Positions 44,459 through 51,688 of a stretch of DNA of 64,000 bases are shown here, piece after piece; within the stretch, counting starts at the first letter, position 1; each line of letters begins with the position of its first letter. Position numbers and translations under genes: made by a program. The notes beneath the pieces were generated by a model. It was not told the DNA's origin and did not search any database. It saw nothing but the letters and a program-made list of their open reading frames with translations. Origin of the DNA: Prolixibacter bellariivorans ATCC BAA-1284 (GTDB taxonomy: Bacteria > Bacteroidota > Bacteroidia > Bacteroidales > Prolixibacteraceae); the NCBI RefSeq assembly GCF_000621705.1, contig NZ_KK211332.1, forward strand, positions 536,323 through 600,322, read 5' to 3'.

Positions 44459-45328
44459 ATGAGGCAGCTGAAAATAACAAAACAAGTAACCAACCGCGAA
44501 GCTCTATCGCTTGATAAGTACCTCCACGAGATAGGAAAGGTAGAATTATTAACAGCCGATGAAGAAGTAACCCTGGCTAAACGTATCAAAAAAGGTGACC
44601 GAAAGGCGCTGGAAAGACTCGTAAATGCCAATCTCCGATTCGTCGTTTCAGTATCCAAACAATACCAAAATCAGGGACTGAGCCTTCCCGATTTAATTAA
44701 CGAAGGTAACCTCGGACTCATCAAAGCAGCACAACGTTTTGATGAAACCAGGGGTTTTAAATTTATTTCCTATGCCGTTTGGTGGATACGTCAATCTATC
44801 CTTCAGGCATTAGCCGAACAATCACGCATTGTGCGATTGCCGTTGAACAAGATTGGCTCTATCAACAAGATTAACAAAACCTTTGCTCAACTCGAGCAAG
44901 AGTTTCAACGTGAGCCATCGCCTGAAGAAGTAGCTAAAATTCTGGATCTGCACCCCAAAGTAGTGGAAGATTCCATGAATGCCAGCAACCATCACGTTTC
45001 GATGGATGCTCCTCTAAAAGAAGATGAGAATACTGGCAATAACCTGTATGACATCATGTTCAGCGATGATTCTCCAAGTCCGGATACGAAGCTCATTGGC
45101 GAATCACTTCGGGAAGAAATTGAGCGCTCATTGGCAACACTGGGTGAGCGGGAAGCTGAAGTACTCCGTTATTATTTCGGGTTGAACGGATATCGCCCAC
45201 ACACGCTCGAAGAAATTGGTCAGGAATTTGACTTGACTCGTGAGCGCGTTAGGCAAATAAAGGAAAAAGCCATCAAGAAACTGAAAAATCAGTACCGGAA
45301 CCGGTTACTGAAATCCTATCTGGGGTAA
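44459..45328 (+). CDS. rpoD: Primary RNA polymerase sigma factor
   Basis: A 289-residue sigma-70 group factor lacking region 1.1 and the nonconserved region, as is normal for the Bacteroidota housekeeping sigma. Region 1.2/2.1: [19 protein letters not shown]. Regions 2.3-2.4: [22 protein letters not shown]. Region 3: [18 protein letters not shown]. Region 4.2 helix-turn-helix: [22 protein letters not shown]. It reads the TTG/TAnnTTTG promoters seen through the window. A terminator follows at 45343. Confidence 0.97.
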   Translation: MRQLKITKQVTNREALSLDKYLHEIGKVELLTADEEVTLAKRIKKGDRKALERLVNANLRFVVSVSKQYQNQGLSLPDLINEGNLGLIKAAQRFDETRGFKFISYAVWWIRQSILQALAEQSRIVRLPLNKIGSINKINKTFAQLEQEFQREPSPEEVAKILDLHPKVVEDSMNASNHHVSMDAPLKEDENTGNNLYDIMFSDDSPSPDTKLIGESLREEIERSLATLGEREAEVLRYYFGLNGYRPHTLEEIGQEFDLTRERVRQIKEKAIKKLKNQYRNRLLKSYLG

Positions 45329-45342
45329 CCAAAAATATTATG

Positions 45343-45368
45343 AAAGCCGGTACTTACCGGCTTTTTTA
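45343..45368 (+). terminator. Terminator after rpoD
   Basis: AAAGCCGGT and ACCGGCTTT form a perfect 9-bp stem with a 4-nt loop (ACTT), then T residues. Confidence 0.85.
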
Positions 45369-45387
45369 TTTCCCTGCAGATTTCAAC

Positions 45388-45395
45388 TATATTTG
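45388..45395 (+). promoter_or_regulatory. Putative -7 box of rpe
   Basis: TATATTTG is a full TAnnTTTG match. At the -33 distance the sequence is TTA, partly within the rpoD terminator tail. Confidence 0.4.
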
Positions 45396-45497
45396 TGTCA
45401 TTGTTAAAAGACTGAGTTGAACATTAACTCGTCTGGTTTGGTGAACAATCAACCGAAAATTCCGTTAGCAACGGTATAAATTATCTTGAATAAATCC

Positions 45498-46148
45498 ATG
45501 GAAAAACTGATAGCACCGTCCATTCTGGCTTCTGATTTTACCCGATTGGGAAACGAAATCGAAATGTTGAATCAAAGTGATGCCGATTACATTCATTGCG
45601 ATGTAATGGATGGTGTTTTTGTGCCCAATATCTCTTTCGGAATTCCGGTAATCGATCAGATCAATAAAATAGCCAATAAACCGTTGGATGTGCATTTAAT
45701 GATTGTTGATCCTGACCGGTACATCAAAGCATTTAAAAAAGCAGGTGCCGATATCCTTACGGTTCATTACGAAGCGTGCACACACCTGCATCGTACCGTT
45801 CAGTCCATTAAGGATGAAGGAATGCGCGCCAGTGTCTGCCTGAATCCGCACACTCCCATTCATTTACTGGAAGATATCATTCAGGAACTGGACATGGTGT
45901 TACTGATGTCGGTCAATCCCGGATTCGGAGGACAAAAATTCATTGAACATACCTACCACAAGGTATCGCAACTGCGGCAACTCATCGAAAAAAGAAACAC
46001 CAATACATTGATTGAAGTGGATGGTGGTGTAAACTACGAAACCGGGAAAAAACTGTTCGAAGCAGGAGCCAATGTTCTGGTAGCCGGAAGCTTTGTTTTT
46101 GGTTCTGAAAATCCGACCGAAACAATTCGCAACCTGAAAAATTTGTAA
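45498..46148 (+). CDS. rpe: Ribulose-phosphate 3-epimerase
   Basis: Pentose phosphate pathway enzyme interconverting ribulose and xylulose 5-phosphates; a metal-dependent TIM barrel. I use the ATG at 45498 (MEKLIAPSILASDFTRLG, 216 residues); the open frame starts 12 bp earlier only with TTG. Hallmarks: HCDVMDGVFVPNISFG with catalytic Asp and metal His, DVHLMIVDPDRY, LLMSVNPGFGGQKFI, and IEVDGGVNYETG with the second catalytic Asp. The tmRNA gene follows by about 80 bp. Confidence 0.97.
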   Translation: MEKLIAPSILASDFTRLGNEIEMLNQSDADYIHCDVMDGVFVPNISFGIPVIDQINKIANKPLDVHLMIVDPDRYIKAFKKAGADILTVHYEACTHLHRTVQSIKDEGMRASVCLNPHTPIHLLEDIIQELDMVLLMSVNPGFGGQKFIEHTYHKVSQLRQLIEKRNTNTLIEVDGGVNYETGKKLFEAGANVLVAGSFVFGSENPTETIRNLKNL

Positions 46149-46183
46149 GTCTGTTTTCCTCTTTTCTTTTCGACGGTTACACG

Positions 46184-46213
46184 TTGACATCTCTGCAATA
46201 TTTTGTACTTTTG
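46184..46213 (+). promoter_or_regulatory. Consensus promoter of tmRNA
   Basis: TTG (46184-46186), exactly 19 bp, then TACTTTTG (46206-46213), the same perfect form as the ffs promoter. Confidence 0.8.
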
Positions 46214-46226
46214 TATCCCGCATCTC

Positions 46227-46620
46227 GGGGCTGACTGGTTTTGACAGCGGGATGAAGAGGTGCGTAAGCATGCCGAGCTTTGGAGGTTGGCTCGATAATC
46301 TCAATTTCCAGACTCTTAATTGGCGAAAACAATTACGCTCTCGCAGCTTAATCGAATAATAGTAGATAAGCATCTTCCGGCATTAGATGCTGGAACGAGA
46401 CATCTCCCGGGTGCTAACGTCCTGAAGCGGCCCGAACCGGAGGTGCAGAAAAATCGGGAATAGCAGGCAGTTTGCTCCGCGCAGCCTGTGAAATGAAAGG
46501 AGCTAAGGTGCCGGTTGGTGGCTTTGATCCTGCCGACACTCGAAAATCAAGTCAGAGCTAAGCATGTAGAAAGCGTATTGCTTCCTCGTTTGGACCGGGG
46601 TTCGATTCCCCGCAGCTCCA
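46227..46620 (+). ncRNA. ssrA: Transfer-messenger RNA
   Basis: About 394 nt. The 5' end GGGGCTGACTGGTTTTGACAG pairs (GGGGCTG) with the 3' CAGCTCC to form the tRNA-like acceptor, and the T arm GGGGTTCGATTCCCC precedes the 3' end. The tag reading frame at 46322-46351 encodes GENNYALAA and a stop, the Bacteroidota form of the proteolysis tag. It rescues stalled ribosomes with SmpB. CCA is not encoded after the discriminator A. Confidence 0.96.
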
Positions 46621-46630
46621 CAATTCAATG

Positions 46631-46659
46631 GGTATCCAGTTTTGGGTACCTCTTTTTTT
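46631..46659 (+). terminator. Terminator after tmRNA
   Basis: GGTATCCA and TGGGTACC form an 8-bp stem (one G-U) with a 4-nt loop, followed by TCTTTTTTT. Confidence 0.82.
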
Positions 46660-46696
46660 GCCTGAAAATTTCTGGTTTACATCCTGCTTGTCAGCT

Positions 46697-47059
46697 TTAG
46701 CACGTAGTATGGAACATTCCACATGCTGGTTTGTCGTATTTGTTCCAGTACTTAATGGCTTTAGGCGTGGGTAGTACAATGAGTAAGCAATTTTGATCGC
46801 TCAAATACTGAATGGCATCCTCAGAAAAGGTGACCTGATCGTACTGCCCTGCCCCCACAATCATCCGTTCGGCTCCCGCTTCATAGAGATGGTGGGCTTC
46901 GTCGAGCGAAACCCGGTGTGAGGTACCATACTTTTCTTTCGAGAGGTTCTTTTTTCGCTTCTCGACCGAGCCGTCGAGGCGAATGACTACATCATGTTCA
47001 TAACGTTGTCCATCGATGGAGATGCAGCCAAATTCGGTGTAATCAATAACAGGCTTCAT
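46697..47059 (-). CDS. Mth938-like domain protein
   Basis: A 120-residue single-domain protein of the Mth938/AAMDC (DUF498) family: IDYTEFGCISIDGQRYEHDVVI at the N terminus and AERMIVGAGQYDQVTFSEDAI in the middle, where the GxGQ-type loop is the family hallmark. Cys residues in the last stretch (PACGMFHTTC) are notable. The fold is a small alpha/beta domain with no known catalysis. It is convergent with ssrA and 90 bp downstream of the PP2C-like gene. Confidence 0.82.
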   Translation of the reverse strand: MKPVIDYTEFGCISIDGQRYEHDVVIRLDGSVEKRKKNLSKEKYGTSHRVSLDEAHHLYEAGAERMIVGAGQYDQVTFSEDAIQYLSDQNCLLIVLPTPKAIKYWNKYDKPACGMFHTTC

Positions 47060-47149
47060 TTCGGATTCATATTTTTAGTTGATACACAAGCGATGCCATC
47101 TTTCGCATCAAGGTTATACCGGAATTATTGGGGACTCCGGCCTTTTCTT

Positions 47150-47845
47150 CTATCCCATCCTTACCAGGATATATGAAGCATCATCGCTGTTGTTTCCCTC
47201 CATCAGGCGATGCAGCTCTTCTCTCACCCGTTCCAGCTCCGGCAACTTCAATGTAGGGTAAAAAGCCTCATGGCTTTGTTCCATAACGCTGTAAAAACCA
47301 TCGGAACAAAGAAGAAACTGTTTGTCAATAGCGACCTCTACAGGTCTGAAGTCTTCTGCCGAGAGGTAGTCATGTCCCACCCAACGGGTAAGAATATTCG
47401 GCATTTCCGGAACATTGTCATCCTCGGTCAAACTGACCATATTTTTTCTGCGAAAAGCGTAAATCCGTGAATCACCAATACTAATCATCTCGGGCAACTG
47501 TTTCTCATCAGGGATAAAAAGCGCCGAAATGGTTGTACTGCCGGCAACAAACGTCTTCCGGCAATGCAGATAAGCCAAATAAAGCAATTGCCCCAATCCG
47601 TTCTTTTCCTTGCCGAGCCACTCATGATGATACTCTTCCAGAAATTCCATAAAAGTTTCGATGTAGCGGTAACTTTCAGGATAAGAACTGACTCCATCGA
47701 AGATGATGAACAAATGGTATCCCGGCTCATCCAGTATGTACACACGGTCTTGATTCCGCTCACGCTGTATTCCTTTTACCGAACCAGTGATATACGAAAG
47801 TTTCCGTTTCTCACCCAAATACTTATGTTTTTCGGCCTTTCCCAT
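47150..47845 (-). CDS. PP2C-family serine/threonine phosphatase-like protein
   Basis: A 231-residue soluble protein of the PPM/PP2C superfamily. Metal-coordinating motifs are visible in order: QRERNQDRVYI, LFIIFDGVSSY (the DG pair), ISIGDSRIYAF, FLLCSDGFYSV and NSDDASYILV. The core aspartates that bind two metal ions are present, so it is probably active. In PrkC/Stp-like systems such enzymes reverse Ser/Thr kinases, but no kinase gene is near. Its partner is unknown. Confidence 0.85.
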   Translation of the reverse strand: MGKAEKHKYLGEKRKLSYITGSVKGIQRERNQDRVYILDEPGYHLFIIFDGVSSYPESYRYIETFMEFLEEYHHEWLGKEKNGLGQLLYLAYLHCRKTFVAGSTTISALFIPDEKQLPEMISIGDSRIYAFRRKNMVSLTEDDNVPEMPNILTRWVGHDYLSAEDFRPVEVAIDKQFLLCSDGFYSVMEQSHEAFYPTLKLPELERVREELHRLMEGNNSDDASYILVRMG

Positions 47846-48049
47846 TCGTATAAGTTACGGAGGCTTTTCGGTATAACACAACCCTTAACGACCAAATTTT
47901 TCAATGGATTCATATCATTAAACAGCATAAAAAAAATTCAATCAGCACTGGTACAACATGCAATTTTTCCACTTAAATTTGACTAAGCCGGCAGACAGAT
48001 TTTCAAAGAACACCGGCAGATGATACCATCAACTATTATTCAATCATTT

Positions 48050-48057
48050 TAATTTTG
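48050..48057 (+). promoter_or_regulatory. -7-like box before the basic microprotein
   Basis: TAATTTTG is a full TAnnTTTG match, 7 bp before the ATG at 48065. No TTG at -33. If real, the mRNA would be almost leaderless. Confidence 0.3.
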
Positions 48058-48064
48058 GATAACC

Positions 48065-48178
48065 ATGGTAAAAGAAAAAGCTCCGGACAAAAACCGACTT
48101 TCAAGGAAAGAACCGGAAATGAATCTGAAAGAAAAACGCAAGGCGAAGAAAGCCAAGCGTGAGAAAAAGGATTTTTAA
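48065..48178 (+). CDS. Lys/Arg-rich microprotein (37 residues)
   Basis: A short frame encoding MVKEKAPDKNRLSRKEPEM and a further 18 residues ending EKKDF: 37 residues, half of them Lys, Arg or Glu, with no hydrophobic segment. It is not on the usual size scale for gene callers. The extreme basicity suggests nucleic-acid or ribosome binding, but function is unknown. It stands in an otherwise gene-poor 850-bp stretch, with a strong hairpin 45 bp downstream. Confidence 0.55.
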   Translation: MVKEKAPDKNRLSRKEPEMNLKEKRKAKKAKREKKDF

Positions 48179-48223
48179 ACGAATCATCAGACAGGTCTCC
48201 GCTAGCTGTACCGACAAAGAAAA

Positions 48224-48255
48224 ACCGCCCCGGGTGCCAATGGCTCCGGGGCGGT
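48224..48255. terminator. Strong GC hairpin, terminator-like on the minus strand
   Basis: ACCGCCCCGG and CCGGGGCGGT form a perfect 10-bp stem around 12 nt. Five A precede it on the plus strand, so the U tract is on the minus-strand transcript; on the plus strand only ATTT follows. It may close the microprotein transcript, a minus-strand RNA, or both. Confidence 0.6.
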
Positions 48256-48692
48256 GCATTTGAAGCACGTAGCTTCCACTAACCTGTTGTTTAAAAAGTT
48301 AAAATTGATTTTTCAAATTTCATTAGTCTGAATACCAGAGCAATTCACGAAAAACGCAATTCATATTATCTCATTAAATTCAGTGCACACTAACGACAAA
48401 CGATATTTATAAAAAAGATAAGGCATTTTGGAGTAAAAGACAATACATAATGATCAATATTGTTCTATAAAAAATTCCATGCCGGCATATCCTCTTATTC
48501 TTACGCAGTTGCCTCCAAACCGTATTTTTTCGTAACTTAACCATACTCTCAATCAAAGCAACTAACCAGCCCGAATACTCAAAGCCATCCTTCTCCCCGG
48601 CATGTGCGGCATGTACTTCTCTCTTTTACCGCACCCGGATGTAGCAGGCAGGTTCGCCTGACAGAACAGCCGAACCCGACAAACAGGAACAC
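48256..48692. other. Gene-poor region upstream of YbaK
   Basis: No convincing protein gene. On the minus strand TTG (48443-48441), 20 bp and TATCTTTT (48420-48413) could form a promoter directed at the hairpin at 48224-48255, giving an RNA of about 190 nt. The part 48500-48700 is less AT-rich and holds short inverted repeats (CAGGC/GCCTG near 48650). Confidence 0.4.
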
Positions 48693-48713
48693 ATGCTTTA
48701 CCAATCAATAAAA

Positions 48714-48718
48714 GGAGG
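48714..48718 (+). promoter_or_regulatory. Canonical Shine-Dalgarno of ybaK
   Basis: GGAGG within AAAGGAGGA lies 7 nt before the ATG at 48726. Such strong sites are rare in Bacteroidota; it decides the start against the upstream ATG at 48693. Confidence 0.6.
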
Positions 48719-48725
48719 ATTCATC

Positions 48726-49208
48726 ATGCCTGCAAAAAAGTTAAAAGAGTACCTCGACAGCCACCACATCCATTACGAGACCATCAGCCATTCCATGGCG
48801 TTCAACGCCCAACGGGTGGCCGCAACCACCCACATTCCCGGAAAGGAGATGGCCAAAACTGTAGTGGTAAAAGTCGATGGCGAAATGTCAATGGCGGTGT
48901 TGCCCGCATCGTTTAAGATCGACCTCGACCAGCTGAAAATTGCCACAGGAGCCCACCTGGTTGAACTGGCTTCGGAAATGGAATTCAAAAGCCGTTTCCC
49001 CGACTGCGAACCAGGTGCTATGCCTCCGTTCGGCAACCTCTACGACATGCGTGTTTATGTAGCACACAGCCTTTCGGAAGATAAAATGATTGCGTTCAAT
49101 GCCGGAACGCACATCGAACTGATTCGGATGGCTTACCGCGATTTCGACCAGTTGGTACACCCTACTGTGTTGAAGTTCTCGAAACGTCCGATGGCCCATC
49201 ATGCCTGA
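48726..49208 (+). CDS. YbaK/EbsC-family aminoacyl-tRNA deacylase
   Basis: A 160-residue YbaK/ProX-type editing domain, which hydrolyses mischarged tRNA such as Cys-tRNA-Pro. Visible are the N-terminal helix (KKLKEYLDSHHIHYETISH), the conserved MAKTVVVKVDGEMSMAVLPAS with the key Lys, and the C-terminal GAMPPFGNLYDMRVYVA and FNAGTHIELIRM. I chose the start at 48726 because of the strong ribosome-binding site. It shares a terminator with the convergent TPR gene. Confidence 0.9.
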   Translation: MPAKKLKEYLDSHHIHYETISHSMAFNAQRVAATTHIPGKEMAKTVVVKVDGEMSMAVLPASFKIDLDQLKIATGAHLVELASEMEFKSRFPDCEPGAMPPFGNLYDMRVYVAHSLSEDKMIAFNAGTHIELIRMAYRDFDQLVHPTVLKFSKRPMAHHA

Positions 49209-49229
49209 CTTCGCTTTCCAAACAACCGA

Positions 49230-49259
49230 AAAAGCCCTGCCGTTTCCGACAGGGCTTTT
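49230..49259. terminator. Bidirectional terminator between YbaK and TPR genes
   Basis: AAAAGCCCTG and CAGGGCTTTT form a perfect 10-bp stem around a 10-nt loop. Confidence 0.85.
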
Positions 49260-49293
49260 ATTGTTACTAAATTAACCACCAACAGAAAGCGAA

Positions 49294-51474
49294 CTAATCG
49301 GCTGCCTGAATTTTCTTCAGTTGCTCCTGCGGATAAGTTTCATCCGGTTTTAACTGCAAGGCTTTCTGATAATAAAACCTTGCCACCGTAGGATTTTTTT
49401 GATGAAAGGCGGTATCCGCTTTGCGAATTTCCTCTTTATATAGATTGTCGATGCTGCTTTGCCGTGCCCCTGCAATAATGGAGGCAATTTCCTTCAAACG
49501 CTCGTCGGCCACTGTGTCAGCTTTTATATTAGCTGCCCGCCGGTAATAGAAACGAGCCACTGCATATTCTCCCTTATCAAAGGCATCATCAGCTTTTTCG
49601 ATGGCAGCAGTAAACTGCCGGCGCTGTTCATCCGATTTCCAATCCTGCATGGCGCGGTCAATCGCCTCCATCTTACGACGTGGATATTTTTCCCAGGGTT
49701 TGATATCTAATGCCTTTCGGTAATTCAGACGCGCATTTGCGTAATTTTCCTGCAAAAAACTGTTATCGCCGTTAGCAATGAAAGCCAGGTATTTTTGTTG
49801 CATATCAGCGGTAATGTGCGCTGCAATCAATTTGTCACATTCGTTCACCTGCTTTTCGGCATAGGCGTCTCCGGGCTTTTCCTTCAGCGCTTCGAAATAG
49901 TAAAAACGGGCTCCCGACCACTCACCTCGCTTAAAGGCCTGTTCTGCCTGAGTAATCTGTTTCTGGTAATCGGTAGAAACATGTGTCGGCTTTGACGCAA
50001 CAGTACTAACAACCGATGGTGCAGAAGACTGGGAGGCTGCAGCCAGTTGTTGCTGATTCAGCATGTGCTGTGCTTTCAAACCTTTTTCCCGGGCAACCGA
50101 ATCCTTTTTCAGACTATAGGCCTGACCAAAGAAATTAGCAGCCTGTTCATAGCTGGCTGCTGCAAAAGCCTGATCGCCCTGCTCCATCAAACTCCGAAAA
50201 TGCTCTTCTTTCGCTCTGGCCTCGGCCAATGCTCGTTGCTGCTCCTGCTGATTTTTCAATAGCACCGAAGCCGAATCGCGAAGCGCGGTCACGGTTGCAT
50301 CATCGGGCTTCATGCTCAATGCTTCGTTAAAAATATCGACTGCCGAGCGATAGTTCTTCGCCTCCAGCTGTTGATTTCCCCTGGAAACTGCACCGGTAAA
50401 AGCTGCTGCCAGCGAAGCATTCCGGGCAATCAAACGGTTGATTTCGGCAATCTGCCGATGCGGTTCTTCGCTGCTGGGCAAAATCTTCAGCGCCTGCTGA
50501 TAAGCCAGTTTTGCATTAGGGTATTCCTTCAGGCCAAAAAGACTGTCTGCCTTGTTCATGGCCTGACTAAAAGCTTTGTCTTTAGCAGCGGCTTCGGCAA
50601 ACAACCGCGCCTTCTCATCAGCCATCGCCTGCAAATGCTCATCGACCAATCTGAGTTTGGCTTGCGCCAAAGAATCGCCAGGCACCAGTTTTAATGCCTT
50701 TTGGTAAGCGCTTTTGGCGTCGTCAAACGATTTTTCGTTGAACCGGGTGTCGCCTTCGCTGATATACATGGCATATTGCTGTTTGGATGTATCCGGTTCC
50801 TTTTCGTTAGACTTTACTTCCTTCTCGGCATCGCGAATCTTTTTCTTCAAGTCTGAATCCCGGGGATCCAAATCCTTCGCCTGTTTAATCGCTGCCATGG
50901 CCAGCGCCCATTGTCCCTGGGTCTGATACTCCTCCGCCCGTGCCAACTGAGCATCTACTTTTCGCTCTATATTTTCAGCGACAGCTTTTTCAATCTGATG
51001 ATGAATTTTTTTATCGCTGTAAATTGCTTCCGCCATAAATCCATCTACGTCCTTCGAGTAATGAATTTTAGCAATAGGCTTCCGGCTGAATTCGGGATGT
51101 AATCCCTCGACAGCCGGATGGAGAATGACCTGGAAACGGAACGGTTTGAAATAGGGATCAACCGACCAAACCTCTTCAGGCACAATTGTCGAGACTTCGA
51201 AAATTTTGGTGAAATAGCCTTCATACTGAAAGCCAACTAAGTACTTCTTCTGATAAGAGAGTGTGATGTGGAAATAACCACGGTCATCAAGGTCAATTCC
51301 GGGCAGGGCTTTATTATCCGTTTCATTAAAAATGGTAATACGGATACCCTCCGAAACATTCCTATCCGTGGAGGCTCGTCCATCCAGAACAAACAAGTTC
51401 TTTTTCTGCGCTGTGGCTTTAGGGGGACCAAACAGGCATAGGACGGCCAACAAGATTAGTAAACGGGGTGTCAT
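49294..51474 (-). CDS. Exported TPR-repeat protein
   Basis: A 726-residue protein with a signal peptide (MTPRLLILLAVLCLFGPPKA...TA) and an N-terminal beta domain of about 120 residues containing an ITIFNETDNKALPGIDLDDRGYFHITL block, like periplasmic carboxypeptidase-regulatory-like beta sandwiches. The rest, from about residue 170, is a run of roughly eight TPR-like units, each with a Y/F-x2-A-x3-Y-x2-A-L-x-L-x-P pattern (e.g. YQKALKLVPGDSLAQ, YFEALKEKPGDAYAE, YYQKALQLKPDETYPQ). Probably a periplasmic scaffold; the partner is unknown. A Gln/Ser-rich linker near residue 470 splits the array. Confidence 0.85.
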   Translation of the reverse strand: MTPRLLILLAVLCLFGPPKATAQKKNLFVLDGRASTDRNVSEGIRITIFNETDNKALPGIDLDDRGYFHITLSYQKKYLVGFQYEGYFTKIFEVSTIVPEEVWSVDPYFKPFRFQVILHPAVEGLHPEFSRKPIAKIHYSKDVDGFMAEAIYSDKKIHHQIEKAVAENIERKVDAQLARAEEYQTQGQWALAMAAIKQAKDLDPRDSDLKKKIRDAEKEVKSNEKEPDTSKQQYAMYISEGDTRFNEKSFDDAKSAYQKALKLVPGDSLAQAKLRLVDEHLQAMADEKARLFAEAAAKDKAFSQAMNKADSLFGLKEYPNAKLAYQQALKILPSSEEPHRQIAEINRLIARNASLAAAFTGAVSRGNQQLEAKNYRSAVDIFNEALSMKPDDATVTALRDSASVLLKNQQEQQRALAEARAKEEHFRSLMEQGDQAFAAASYEQAANFFGQAYSLKKDSVAREKGLKAQHMLNQQQLAAASQSSAPSVVSTVASKPTHVSTDYQKQITQAEQAFKRGEWSGARFYYFEALKEKPGDAYAEKQVNECDKLIAAHITADMQQKYLAFIANGDNSFLQENYANARLNYRKALDIKPWEKYPRRKMEAIDRAMQDWKSDEQRRQFTAAIEKADDAFDKGEYAVARFYYRRAANIKADTVADERLKEIASIIAGARQSSIDNLYKEEIRKADTAFHQKNPTVARFYYQKALQLKPDETYPQEQLKKIQAAD

Positions 51475-51688
51475 AAATCAGGTTTTTTTAGCCGTATCCA
51501 AAAAGGAAAAAGCAAATTCACTTATACGAAGATACGACTTTCCGATAACTTATACTGATTTTAAACAATAACAAACCATTTACTACGTTCACTCGCATTA
51601 TCGAAAAGCGACCCAAAATAAATGACTCCTCCCCGTCAGCTACAATTTCTAATTTATATCAAGCGGTATAGTAGGGTATAATATTCTA

